Below, piece after piece: positions 25,501-36,860 of a DNA stretch of 64,000 nt. This DNA comes from Zelopaecilomyces penicillatus (lineage: Eukaryota > Ascomycota > Sordariomycetes > Hypocreales > Pseudodiploosporaceae), in contig VCCP01000006.1 in assembly GCA_005765155.1 (NCBI GenBank), positions 3,050,501 to 3,114,500 of the forward strand. Direction: 5' to 3'. The notes under the pieces were generated by a model. That model searched no databases. It had not been told where the DNA came from and saw nothing but the letters and a program-made list of their open reading frames with translations. Both the position numbers and the translations under genes were made by a program. Numbering within the stretch: position 1 is the stretch's first letter; every line of letters starts with the position of its first letter.

Positions 25501-27745
25501 CTCCATACCGTGATGTCTGTATTTACACAGTTCAGTCTGTGGCCATCCATACGCATAGCGCTTTGGACCAACCTCTGTACATGTGCCGTGTCGACTCCCA
25601 TTTCGTGCACCAAAAACTGACTGTGGGGCTGCCCTCAGGATTTGTTGCTTCTTGGCATCATCCAAATATGACATATACCTTGGGATCAAGTGCTGTGCCG
25701 CACACAGTTTTTACCGATTCGAAGATCCTCCGTCTTCCAGTAGACAAATAAATGACGACATGAAACCATCATCTTCCTCTTCTCTCTCAGACAACAAACT
25801 CTCGGAGTGTTTTTCGCGGTCCCTGGATTTGCCCCGCTAGTCGCTATCGAGACACCTCTCACACTGCGACAACCCCTCACCCCCCTTTTAGCTGCTACCG
25901 GAACCTGGTGGCTGGTTTTTACCCCTTGATTCCCTGCGTGTTGTTAGTCGGACTTCTCGACCCTTAGTTTGGACGGACGTTGATTCTAGACGATGCCGAC
26001 GTTGGCCAACCCAAAAAAAGGGTGGGACCTTTGTCCATCCCACTGGAGGGCTCTGTGTGTGCCGGGCCGTCTATAGCCAGACACGGCGCCGACTGACCCA
26101 ACTTACATACATACACTACACACAACGGCCAACTAAAAACTTGCACAACTCGCAACTAGACAAGGGAGTTCACCACCAACCGCCACGGTATGTGCATTTT
26201 GTTAGGGCTGACTGGAGAAGAACCCCTTGGTCTAGGCAGCTGAAAGTCACGTTGAGCACTCCAGACATGTAGGCTCCTTCTGGGCCCCAGTCTGTTGTTA
26301 GACATTCACTTGTCGTGTTCTGCGGGCGTTGCTGAAAAATAGCCTCGATTGGTTCATACAGCCTCACGGCCAAATACCGACCTGAGACACTCGTCTGTGA
26401 GCCTGAGAAAAAAGTTTTCATTGAGCACATGTTAAAAAAAGAATTAAAGTTTGCAACACTGTATCCTACAAAGGAGGACACGTAGAAGATGCTACTGGAG
26501 CTAAGTTGTTATCTCACTCATGGATACCATTAAAATGTGTGCAAGAATCACCAGAGACAAAAAGAGAACGATCGGCAATCTTAACTAGGTAGTGACGAAT
26601 GAAGATTGGTGTAAGACAGATCGAGAGATCCTACACAAGAGTTAATTTGTCTTCTGGAGAGACATCGGAAAAAATGTGTGAACAGAACATGAATGAAACA
26701 AGATTATAGGTGTAAGTGGACAACGCAGATTTGCGTCAAACAAAGGGCTGAATGAACTATGTAAATTACAATGGCTACACTACGATACAACTAGGTAGGT
26801 GCATACCCAGTCACGATCAGATAGATGCACGGGCCAAAGCCCAAGATGGCATGCAAACCTTACACCTTGAAAGGAGGATTGGCGTCAGAATGGCCAGCTG
26901 CACGGTTGAGCAAAAGAAGAGCCGAAAAAGCCGAGATCATTTGGCAATGGGTCTCTTGCCAGAAGGTACGGAGCAGTACGTCGTACTCCGGTCTAGCTTT
27001 TTTTCTCAACGGCCTTGGCACAATATGAGATGGACCCCGGTCGAGAGCGGCAGGTAGAGAGACAGCTGTCCACACCCATGCTATGTTCGTCTCATCTTGG
27101 CCCTCCCTTTGGAGTACGTGCGCAGCCAGCCCTCAAGCTCTGATTGTGAGAATCTACACCTACCGGAAACAGCTATAAGACAAATTATCTTTATAGTAAT
27201 TAAAATAAGCCAATAGCTTTCTTAAGCATAATTGAGTTTCTGGTATATATCCATAAAGAGGGATACATCTGATGCATAACGACACGGCAGGATGAGTGAT
27301 CTGGGAGCTTCCCTTTATGCAGCCAAAGGGATGAGATGCATCGTCTCCCAGTGTCTTAGTGGCAAGGTAACGTATCTAGTTCAACGCTGCTAAGAGCTAG
27401 CCTAGGTACTTTCAGATTTTGTAGATAGACAAGGGTAATTGGAAGGGATCCATGAATAGAAGGAGTAGGAGGGGGGCGTAGGGGGGAGGAAGAGAGGGGG
27501 GATAACCGGCGGCATGGGACGGCGGAAACAGGGGTGATGGAATAAGCTGATGGGAACTTGTGAACGAAAACAGGCAAGGTATATAACTCATTCGACTCTC
27601 AGACCTATCTTGGACCCCCGATTTAGACCAACCTTGTTAGCACAAATCGCTGTTCCATCTTTTCCCTCCAAGAACCTGTCCCCGTCTTGTGGTTTGGCGT
27701 GATACAATACACAATCCCTTCCCGGTTCAGCCAAAACCTCTCAAG

Positions 27746-29287
27746 ATGGAGCTCCCAGGAGATGTACCAGCATCTCCAACTATCGTCTACTTTGATGAAG
27801 AAAAGGCCCTTCATACGATAGCTATCGAATCGGCAGTAGACGAAAAGAGCTGTATGTCTATCAATAATGGCAGCATCAAGATGCTTGCTCATGCGGAAGC
27901 GCGGTCTATCTCGTCTTTGTCGACGAGCTTAGAAGGAGATGAAGAAGAAGGAAAGATCGACCTCTCAGCAGCGATCCCAGAGAAAGAATGGGCCCAACCC
28001 TTTCGTGGCCTTCGCAAGCGTATCCTCATCGTCTATCGTGTTCTTTTTAGTCTCGTCGGAGTTATCAATATCGGAATCCTCATCGCTATCCTGCTTCTAC
28101 ATCCCAGACCAGAGTGGCTGGCCACCATCACCGCCGCCAACTTGGTCCTTGGTATAATTATACGGCAGGATCTTGTCGTCAATGCCTTGTTTACAATTGC
28201 CTGTTCTGTGCCCCGAGCTGCGCCCCTTTGGCTACGATCTCGATGTGCCAAGATCTATCACTTGGGCGGCATACACTCTGGAGCTGGGTTCTGTGCTACG
28301 GTATGGCTATTTGCGTCGACGATTCAGGCGACGATTGCTCGTGTAGAGCGTAGACATGATGCAGATTCGCTGGCTGGGATTGTGATATCCTGGCTTCTTT
28401 GTGCACTTTGTTTCTTTATCCTTGTGGCTGCCATGCCAATTTTCCGCAAGAAATATCATAACGTCTTCGAAAAGATGCATCGATTCCTGGGATGGACTGC
28501 ACTTGCACTGTTCTGGGCGAAGACGGTTGTTTCAGTTCACCACACTACGCCCGCAGGCGAGGATGTGGTTATTGCTCTTATAAAAACGCCCTCGTTCTGG
28601 ATGCTGGGCGTAGCCACATGCAGCATCGCTTCATCATGGTGCTATCTTCGCAAGGTCAAGGTCAACGCGGAACCTTTATCCGATCACGCCATTCGATTAC
28701 ACTTTGACTATGCGATCCCAGTCAACGGATGCTTTACCAGAATCTCCCAGCGACCGCTGCTTGAGTGGCACTCATTCGCAACAATTGCTGCGCCCGAGCA
28801 GACTTCAGATGGAAACGGGCCTGGGTACTCATTGGTTGTCTCCAACGCCGGGGACTGGACCAAGGAATGTATTCGCAACCCACCCAGCCAAATATGGGTG
28901 CGCGGCCTTCCCACATGCGGTGTCATGAGGATCGCTCCCCTGTTCAACCGGGCAGTCTTTATCGCAACCGGCTCAGGCATCGGGCCAATGCTTGGCCACA
29001 TCACACATCCAAAGGCACCAATACGGCTTATCTGGTCTGCTCCCAATCCAGAAAAGACCTTTGGCAAGAAGATTATAAATACGATACGACAAAGTAATCC
29101 CAAGGCTGTGATACACGATACCAAAGCACTTGGGCGCCCGAACCTTGTCCAAATGGGATACAATATGGCGAAAGAGTTTGGCGCTGAGGCCGTCATCATC
29201 ATAGCCAACGAGACAGTTACGAAAAAAGTCGTCTACGGGCTTGAGACGAGAGGGGTTCTAGCATACGGGGCTATCTGGGATAGCTGA
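27746..29287 (+). CDS. TmpA-like integral membrane flavoprotein
   Basis: A single exon encodes 513 residues from ATG at 27746 (context CAAGATGG). The frame is open 19 codons further upstream but without an ATG. The N-terminal 85 residues are acidic and soluble. Hydrophobic segments follow at about 92-115, 121-150, 170-198, 207-233, 243-265 and 281-298, with His pairs in IYHLGGIHSG and at VVSVHH. The C-terminal half is reductase-like, with a flavin-type strand EWHSFATI near 341, a nucleotide-binding loop ATGSGIGPMLGH near 407-418, and an ending GVLAYGAIWDS. This arrangement matches the Aspergillus nidulans TmpA family of membrane flavoproteins, reported to act in asexual sporulation signalling; its C-terminal region also resembles that fused to some adenylate-forming reductases. 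Substrate and electron acceptor are unknown. The gene is intact, with no neighbour within 1.8 kb. Confidence 0.85.
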   Translation: MELPGDVPASPTIVYFDEEKALHTIAIESAVDEKSCMSINNGSIKMLAHAEARSISSLSTSLEGDEEEGKIDLSAAIPEKEWAQPFRGLRKRILIVYRVLFSLVGVINIGILIAILLLHPRPEWLATITAANLVLGIIIRQDLVVNALFTIACSVPRAAPLWLRSRCAKIYHLGGIHSGAGFCATVWLFASTIQATIARVERRHDADSLAGIVISWLLCALCFFILVAAMPIFRKKYHNVFEKMHRFLGWTALALFWAKTVVSVHHTTPAGEDVVIALIKTPSFWMLGVATCSIASSWCYLRKVKVNAEPLSDHAIRLHFDYAIPVNGCFTRISQRPLLEWHSFATIAAPEQTSDGNGPGYSLVVSNAGDWTKECIRNPPSQIWVRGLPTCGVMRIAPLFNRAVFIATGSGIGPMLGHITHPKAPIRLIWSAPNPEKTFGKKIINTIRQSNPKAVIHDTKALGRPNLVQMGYNMAKEFGAEAVIIIANETVTKKVVYGLETRGVLAYGAIWDS

Positions 29288-31132
29288 TAATACTTTCCAA
29301 AAAATTATACCTATGGGACGGGTTGACTTGGCGTACTGGTTGGTTGGGAAACGGGACTACGAGGCCCGCAAGTTTATGATTTATGGTTATGATTGTAGAA
29401 TATCCTACTTGGGCGCATATTGGAGCCTCTTTTTTTTCTTTCTTTTTGGCTCATTTACTTAATTAGAGAATACAAGTTACACTACATTTACAGCAATGGA
29501 ATGATGCAGTCAGTCTTGTTTTGCGGCATGAGCGAGGGTGAGGCAAGCAGTTACTCAGGAATGACAAAGGCCAACCCCATCTTGTTCATGCATAAACAAT
29601 GGTGGCGTGTGCTTATTAGAGACAGCTCGCAACGACACCGGCTTTTTTCCCTTTCTCTCTTCGTGTTGATGACATGAAAAGACTTGGACCCCGCTCCCCT
29701 TTTGCCCCCTTTTGCTAATACCTAATAATGCGTTGCCCGTCTTAATCCGGAGTGCGGCTCCGGAACATGGGAGCACGGGCCCCATCACGGCCCCGGACTG
29801 GTGTCGATCCGAACTTTGGACCAAAGTGGGAGAGAGACGGCTGAGGCTGAGTCTGAGGCTTGCTGTTGCAGGCAATTGGGGGCTTGGCGGGATGGCGGCG
29901 CCATGGGAGCAATGGGCGTGATTGTCGACGAGGATGTGGTGATGCATTCCGAGGGGGCGATCGATCTGCCATCGCGCCACTTTGATGGGCTTTGCATGTT
30001 TTATTGCAACTCATGAATCTTATCTTTTCATTTGCCTATACTATAGAGTAATATGGAGTTTTTGATGAATATAATCAGGGTCCAGAGTAAAAGTCGGTAG
30101 GTAGGGCTGTAGTCCCCAAATTCCATGACATGACAAGGATTATATTAGCTAGTATCAATTTTAACTAGCGACAGCTCTCTCCCGTGTCCCAACAACATAA
30201 CGTCGTTCCCCGCACACACTACACACACACTACCTACACACGTGTACCCAAATCCAAAGTGGGAGAATCCGTATTACATTACACTCAGGGCGGTTCATAG
30301 CAAGAAAACCTCGAAAAAGAAATAGAGACTAACAAGAAAGATCCACACCGGCGAGGGGAGTGTCAGGCAGCGGGGAGCCCCTTGTGCATTAGTTGATGTG
30401 AAACAATATGAGGAGAAAAAAAAGCCACAATCATCGAAAGAGGCAAGACAGAAGCAGTTTGACAGGTTCTTGGCGCAGCTGTCATCTTGGTGCCATTTCA
30501 CTAGCTTTAATCGCGCAGTGGTGAAGAGAAAGGAGGAAAAAGGCATAACAGGTGGAATAGTTCGGATGAATTGGGCTGTTGTTACTGTGATAAATGTAGT
30601 ATAAATGTAGGTAGGTATGAAAATTGTCTCTGTCCAATACATTGTTTTTGGTGGACGGGATGGAATGTCGTATACCGAGGTTGACTTTCTTTTGTCTGGC
30701 GGCTTGATGCTGTCTCACCGTTTTGGTTGTCTTGCTGTGATGGAGGGGTAGCAATACTGGTAGAAATGGACATGTAACTGTAGCACGCACGTGGCTGGGT
30801 AAGAAAGGAGAATCAAGTCTTGGTTTTCTTGGGTTGGCTGTTGGATGTTGGCCGTTGACGAGCTGAGTTGTCTTTGAATCTGGTGTGGCCCGTGGAGTGG
30901 TACGAGTCAACTAGGCTCAAGTTGGGTCTCTATGGTTTGACTCCAAAGTTGTTATGGCTATTAAAACTGAGAGTCAGCTTCATTCACAGTTCTAGAAACA
31001 ATAACATACCTTGCATTCTCATCATTCCATCGTAAAAGATGGTCCAATTACCACCCTGTTGACATCCCACCCGTGTCACAACGCCACATGCAGCCATCAC
31101 CATTCAATACCCCAACCACCTCTTCTTATGGT
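29288..31132. other. Intergenic region after the TmpA-like gene
   Basis: 1.8 kb of 3' flank and noncoding DNA. CA-rich words lie at about 30.2 kb. No supported gene is seen. Confidence 0.55.
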
Positions 31133-31336
31133 TTAAACACCATCATTACCAGCCGTGACAGACCCATCCATGGCTGCAGTGTCCGATGGAGGCGTATGTG
31201 GAGGTGTAACGGTGGCGTCGCTAGAAGTTGACGATCGCGTTGACCGGGCATAGCGGTGGCGGCGGCGCCAGGTGTATAGCCATTCGAAACATGTCAGAGC
31301 ACCCATACACAAGAGGATTAGTCGCCAGTTTCTCAT
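31133..31336 (-). CDS. Possible small single-pass membrane protein (67 residues)
   Basis: A short frame starts at ATG (31336-31334). It opens MRNWRLILLCMGALTCFEWLY, that is, a basic tip and one hydrophobic helix (about 5-22). An Arg-rich stop-transfer segment follows (WRRRHRYARS), then a Ser/Thr/Pro-rich tail ending in GNDGV. The order of helix, positive cluster and low-complexity tail is typical of small fungal membrane proteins that are often missed. Length alone gives little statistical support, and I recognise no family. It could equally be a chance frame. Confidence 0.4.
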   Translation of the reverse strand: MRNWRLILLCMGALTCFEWLYTWRRRHRYARSTRSSTSSDATVTPPHTPPSDTAAMDGSVTAGNDGV

Positions 31337-32420
31337 GATTGGGGTGAGAGGAGAGGATACGAAGTGTCTGTGTATTTGTGAACCATGTGTGTATATGGTT
31401 GTTTGTGCGGTGATGTATAATTTAGGGACTTCAGAGTGCTTCAGCTCTTAGAACTGGTAATGAAAGAATTTGAGCTTTAGCAGACTGATTAGGCTGGTAT
31501 GTTCAATATGGTGAAGTAAGTTGTCAACAATTTACAAACACTTATCAAGGCACTTAATGCTTTACCTACACTACACGTATTGTTCTCTTTCTTCTAGTTT
31601 ATTGATAAAGTTACTGGGAATATTCACAACGAAATGCATTAGACTCTGCATATTTTATTCAGACATTATACAGTGGCCCCGACTTTGAGTTTATGAACTA
31701 AACAAAACAACACAGACGTAAAGAGCCGAGAACGGGCATACGCATGTACCCAAACCCGTATTCCATGTCTAGACCAAACAACAAACAGAAAAACCATGCT
31801 ATTTGGCTGGCCACTGAGTATTTACTTGAGTGGCGTAAATAGGTGGACATATATGAAGCCAAAGAGCGGCCAGAGACATGTATCTCGAATCCCATCACCC
31901 GTCTCTGCCGTGCAACCTTTGGGCGTAGATCGCCGGCCAGCATAGACGGGACAGGTTTCCTTGCATGGACGGAGATGTGCATATGAATCGTAGATACCAC
32001 TGCCGACCCGTCTCTACGCGGGGAAAAGGCGGCGTCACACTCGTTATGAAGGCAGCATGCGAGTATCCCATATTATGTGTGTGATTGTCGGCCGCGTGCG
32101 TGTTTGCAAATACCCAAAACGCACATTTACGTTCCATCTGTCGCCATTTCCCGCATCGTTCAACACAGACCGACGGACGTCCACGTCACCATTGGCAAGT
32201 TCAGCCATCTTTTTCTGCAGTCATGCATGAGTGTTTGTGTCATGAGATTCAAACTGTAAAACATGCATCTTCATGCAAGCGTATTGTACAGAATAATATG
32301 CCTCTTCCATCTACTAGTTTACAAACAGGGTGGGCGCTTGTTCTGCGGCCAACCTGTTTGTTTGTGAGACAGAGGTTGGAGGATGAAGGAGGGGGGGTGT
32401 GTGTTTCTAAGGACAACAAA

Positions 32421-32451
32421 CAGACAGACAGACAGACAAACAAACAAACAG
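32421..32451. repeat. Compound (CAGA)4(CAAA)3 microsatellite
   Basis: Four CAGA units run directly into three CAAA units. Confidence 0.9.
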
Positions 32452-33745
32452 TTAAACCCCTGTACGGTAGTTTTGTCAGTGAAACACTAAAACAACACAA
32501 AAGACATGCATGAAAGCTGCGCACACAAAACCGAATGCGAGGCCCACACCAAAACGGCTGCTGTGCAGCGTGCCAGCCATAATGGATATGCAACACCCCC
32601 CTCTTCCTCCCACCTTTTTGGCCGCAGTCGAAGTACACGGGATCCGGGGCATCTCAAGGTAAACAGACCGTGCCGTTCGTGCTCTGAAACTTTGGGGTCC
32701 TGCTGGAAGGCAAAAAAAAATGTTTGAGTCAAGTGTCTAGCATTGGTGTTTAGCTCAGGAGTGTCTCGGACCCGGTTGCCTGGCTGTTGGGAAACGGTGC
32801 GCGAGACTTGGCCGTTGAGAACATGCGGTCTGTTTGAGATGGATACACGGTGTTGGGTTTTATCCCACCGGCTGGCCGGCCGTTGGTAAAAGGAGGAAAT
32901 GAAAACTGCAGATGATAACATGATGCGCCAGTGGAAACTCTCATGAACCCCCCCTTCAATTCAACTTGTGTTTTGCAAGCACCGACCGTCGTAGCTCCTT
33001 AACTTCTATATTTGTTGGTTTAATTCATAGCTTCATAAGGCTGGGTTGTCTATCAGTAACTTCGTATGCGTAATGGCCACTCCGATCCTCGACTAATTCG
33101 ATGTGACTACATGTTCGTATTCTCCATTGGTCACCCAGCCGTTTTATCATCTAATATCTTCCTACATGTAGCAGTGTCCCGGATTGCCTGCTTCCCGGGA
33201 ATATGCACATGTTGTACAAGCGTGCTTAGTGGGGTGGAAGAGACAAATAGCAATTGGTAGGGTGATGCAGTGACTGGTACGTAAGCTTTGGACTATTAGT
33301 GGTCCTAATGGAACTTCTTAGACGGAGAGATTAATGGAGCTGTTGGCAAACATGTTGCCTACGACGTATTACATGCTTGAACAGTTTAGTTGGCATTATT
33401 CTGCACAATGTGTCTTGCTTTTTGCGTCCACCATAGACATGAATTCCATCGTCATTTGTGCAAAGTATCCAAGGGAGAGATTCAAGAACACGGAAATGAC
33501 TGCACAATTCGCAGATCACGTTGACGGGGAAGGCATCTAAACAAGCCGAAGACAGAAAGCTCAATGCATGGAAGATACCGTGCAGATATCTGAAAGTTGA
33601 TACGTTGTGCAAAAGGCAGTGGTACCTGAGGTGTAGGCACAATGATTACACACAATCTTTGTTGGTATATGTTTGTACAGTGATGTAGGAAGCCAAGCGA
33701 CTTGAGAATATACCATGATGAAAAGTGACAGCGGTCGGTATGCGG

Positions 33746-33855
33746 CATGAATGAGGCATGAATGAGGCATGAATGAGGCATGAATGAGGCATGAATGAGG
33801 CATGAATGAGGCATGAATGAGGCATGAATGAGGCATGAATGAGGCATGAGTGAGG
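33746..33855. repeat. 11-bp minisatellite, ten copies
   Basis: The unit CATGAATGAGG is repeated nine times without error (33746-33844). A tenth copy has one change (CATGAGTGAGG, 33845-33855). Because 11 is not a multiple of 3, all three frames are read in turn, giving a spurious 11-residue repeat on the minus strand. Confidence 0.97.
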
Positions 33856-35003
33856 CCAGAAGCTACGGTGTTGCCTGATGGACGCCGGAGTGTTGCGGCG
33901 GTAACTATAATATGGTTAAATGCATCCTGGGCAACTACATATAAGTGAGGAAGTAAGGCTGTGTGTCCTGAATGCAGAAAACATGACCAACATGGAGGCT
34001 ACATACGTCAGCACGTCATCCACAAACAGATGAAAGACGCACTGCAAGTTGATTGTGTCACAAAGGCAATAGCTTGAGGATAGATGCAGCAAAGGTTGGC
34101 TTAACAAGAGGTTGAAAGCAGTCAAGTCCATACGGTGTCACCAAGTTGTCAAATGTAAGCTTGATGATAATGTGAATACGTGTATTACCGAAACGTAGAC
34201 GCAAGAGTCCTTCCGATAGTCGGGATGTATCTTACCGTGCTATTCAACCATCATGACACGTCACTCTTCCTATGGAAAGTTGCTTCACATCGTCAACAAA
34301 CACCTAGTATTACGTGTCAAGCTGTAATAGAATGTTCTAGCTACACATTCATTAACCGTGGCCTGAACACTGAGCCGGTATATAATGGGAGTTGAAGACA
34401 GTCCCAGAAAAGTTTGCTAGACAAAAACAGAACGAACAAAATGACCATGAATTTATGACCACTCCCATCGAGTGGCGAGGGCAGGGAGGCAGGGTCCGAG
34501 CCTTTGCCAACCATAATATTCCATCAACATCGCTATCCTCATTCCATCTTCCCTTGCTTGCCCCCCTCCCCGCCAAGGGAAACATTGACTTATAGACTCC
34601 TCCAATTCCAGGCCAAGTCCCACATCCGCCAAGAACACAGTAATATTAGATCTGGCAACCGTCTCTGATGGAAGATTGCAGCTGTTTTCAAACCATTATG
34701 TGAGTTTTAACAGTCTCTGTGTTGTTGTGCATTGCTAACCTCTTTGCTAGCTAAGGTGACATCTAGGCAACACAACCTTTTTAATAAAACCAATCATCAT
34801 CACAACCAGAATCAGTACTTGTTTGGGAATACTGATTGTGTCTCGCCGCAACCACGCCTCGGGCAAGCAAAAAACCGAGCTTGATATCCTTCCTCCTTAG
34901 ACTTTCGATATGGTCCTACTTGCACAGGCCGTCTGGAACACACATGGCGGCAATCTTACCCACAAAGCAAAAAGAGATTGATTGCAGTTGCTGAAAAACG
35001 AAG

Positions 35004-35219
35004 ATGTCAAAGAACATCATCTCCGTGACGCTGAAGATTATTTGCAAACTTCAGGTAAGCTTGCTCATCTGAATACACTTTACAAAATCGTCACTCATCG
35101 AATGACACTCAACTCATTTGGTGTTCCAGCCACCTGCAAACCACGCATCTCTTTTGCATAACGAATGCCGGATTAGCAAAACTATTACCAAGGAATTTCG
35201 GATCCGTACACACTTCTAA
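35004..35219 (+). CDS. Possible 46-residue two-exon gene
   Basis: ATG at 35004 has A at -3. A 17-codon first exon ends at a consensus donor (CAG|GTAAGC). The 75-nt intron (35055-35129) ends in TTCCAG with an ACTCAAC-like branch site, and the second exon (35130-35219) ends in TAA in phase. The product is small and basic (begins MSKNIISVTLK, ends EFRIRTHF) with no known motif. The splice signals are good, but this is the edge of a block full of broken genes, so it may be one exon pair of a larger dead gene. Confidence 0.25.
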
Positions 35220-35354
35220 CCTTCTCGGCTTATTATGGTTACGGGGCCAACAGGTATTCCCTCGCCAGAATATACTGACCATATGGTGATCATGCGCTCG
35301 TCCGACGAAAAGACAAGCTTTATCAAACCATAGCCACACACATAACATGAAATC

Positions 35355-36400
35355 TTGACAATACTGAGCCATGAAGAGTGGATAAATGGCATTGTGATGC
35401 AGATTGTGTTATTGCACCCAAGCATACGTGAGCACTCCTGGTTGACAAAAAACATGACCAGCAAGGCTCAGAAAGACGCAGTGCAGCATACTGAATTGCT
35501 TCACATCGACGCACACATGGATCCTCACAACATTATCATGGCGGGTGCTGCACTCGTTGCAACTTTGGGGTTCGCCAAACAAGAAACAAAGCACGAGCTG
35601 GAAATGAGGGAGAACGGAAAATGGAGAATGAGCGTATACGGCACATAAGATACGCATGGAAGAACGCTTCATATCGGATAAACTCTCATAACCATACCAG
35701 CACAGCTTCTTCCAAGGTATACTCCGCTCGCCTTGCAACGCCTTATAGAAGGCGAAAAGAAAAAGACGATGGCTGTGGAGGGCGCAGCTGACTTTCTTAA
35801 CACTACAATGCTACTATGGATATAGTAGTAAATCTTGCGGATACCCCCGCAACTAGCTTTTATCCCTTGTGACTAAACAGCCAGATGATGGGAGTTTCTC
35901 TACCCTAACAGCAAAACTTGGAGGTTGGATACAAAACCTTGGATATCTAAGACCGAACGGCTTTATGAATGCATTGTACCGCCCTTTGTCCTCACATATT
36001 GTTGGGAGAGTTTGCTGTAGACACCTATGGCCATCATATTTCATCTGTTGTTCATTTGGTGAGCATCTTGAACACACCTGCTTTGTATGTTGCTAACATT
36101 GCGCAAGCAATGGTCTACAGGCCGACGGAACCATTCCTGCTCGACACCACCAAGCCATCGTAAGTATTGGACTTATTCTAGTGTAGCCATTAGCTAATTT
36201 GTTTAGGCTGCAAGATCGTTCATGCCAAACTCGGGCCGAAGCTTCGCGGGGCTGTTAGTGAATACCGAAACATTAAAACATAAGAAGCGCCAGACGAACT
36301 CTCTTGATGATGTGAATACGGTGGCCGATACCATAACGGCCACTAGAACTTGGCTGGTTTTGTTCATTTACGATGCAATCGTGAGACGCAGGGACTGATC
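35355..36400 (+). pseudogene. Family A remnant, copy 1
   Basis: These are broken coding fragments on the plus strand. The first open part (35364-35648) contains HEEWINGIVMQIVLLHP and HIDAHMDPHNII. The next reads LGYLRPNGFMNALY then, after a frame change, VDTYGHHISSVVHLVS up to a donor at 36160 (TC|GTAAGT). A 47-nt intron ends TTTAG at 36206. Beyond it comes KIVHAKLGPKL, then a TAA at 36281, then EA. HAKLGP to EA is 63 nt, exactly as in copy 3 (40447 to 40510). Further on, FIYDAIV (36363-36383) parallels the block before AINCDL in copy 3. At least one frameshift and several stops make it non-functional. The family is not recognised. Confidence 0.55.
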
Positions 36401-36860
36401 CTCCTGGAAGAAAATGACCAAGGAATCGGCCGGTCAGACATTTAGCACGAATCAGAGTGAGTGACCATGTCCAACTGAGTCCCTCCTTTGCTGTTCCCAA
36501 TTAACAGCATACAACAACAGAGGAGTTGAATACTGTCTCGTTGAAATATCATCCAGTATACGAGGGACATCACGTCACTCTGTAGGAATATTCCGACTAA
36601 TGTGTCGACCACTCTACAATCAGTACCGTTTTCTTATGCACTAATACGCCCCTGACTCCCCTACCGTTTTTTCTCGCGGAAGCAAGATCGTCAAGAGCGA
36701 GCAAATATGCAGAGATGCCATATACACACAAGAGGAAAAAAAGCCTATAAAAGCGCACTCTTCCACCCATTTATCCCTCTTCTTATTATTCTTCTTTCCT
36801 TTTTCTTGCTCCCCCTTCACTCTTAATTCTTTTTTCATCATCCCCCCCTTCTATCATTTC

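Larger units (their letters stand above)
18898..27745. other. 8.8-kb gene-poor region
   Basis: No convincing gene is seen. Two ATG-started frames, 21438-21923 (+, 161 residues) and 22792-23229 (+, 145 residues), have no recognisable domain, no visible intron support and unremarkable codon use, so I do not call them. There is a CACT repeat (22145-22170), a C12 run (22543-22554) and several TAGGTAGG-type words (24.64, 25.19 kb). An AT-rich stretch (27.18-27.25 kb) precedes the TmpA-like gene's promoter region. Confidence 0.55.
31337..35003. other. Gene-poor region up to the decayed block
   Basis: No supported gene is seen. It contains a CAGA/CAAA microsatellite (32421-32451), the 11-bp minisatellite (33746-33855) and short ATG frames (such as 33334-33540 and 34392-34595) with no recognisable feature. 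Sequence character changes near 34.7 kb, where coding-like fragments with splice signals begin. Confidence 0.55.

Noticed and set aside
27689..27745. Upstream extension of the TmpA-like frame by 19 codons
   Set aside because: It would start at GTG. The first ATG (27746) has a good context and is the expected eukaryotic start.
33482..33847. Minus-strand frame with an 11-residue repeat (MPHSCLIHASF)
   Set aside because: This is an artefact of reading the 11-bp minisatellite. Three units make 33 bases, so any frame repeats.
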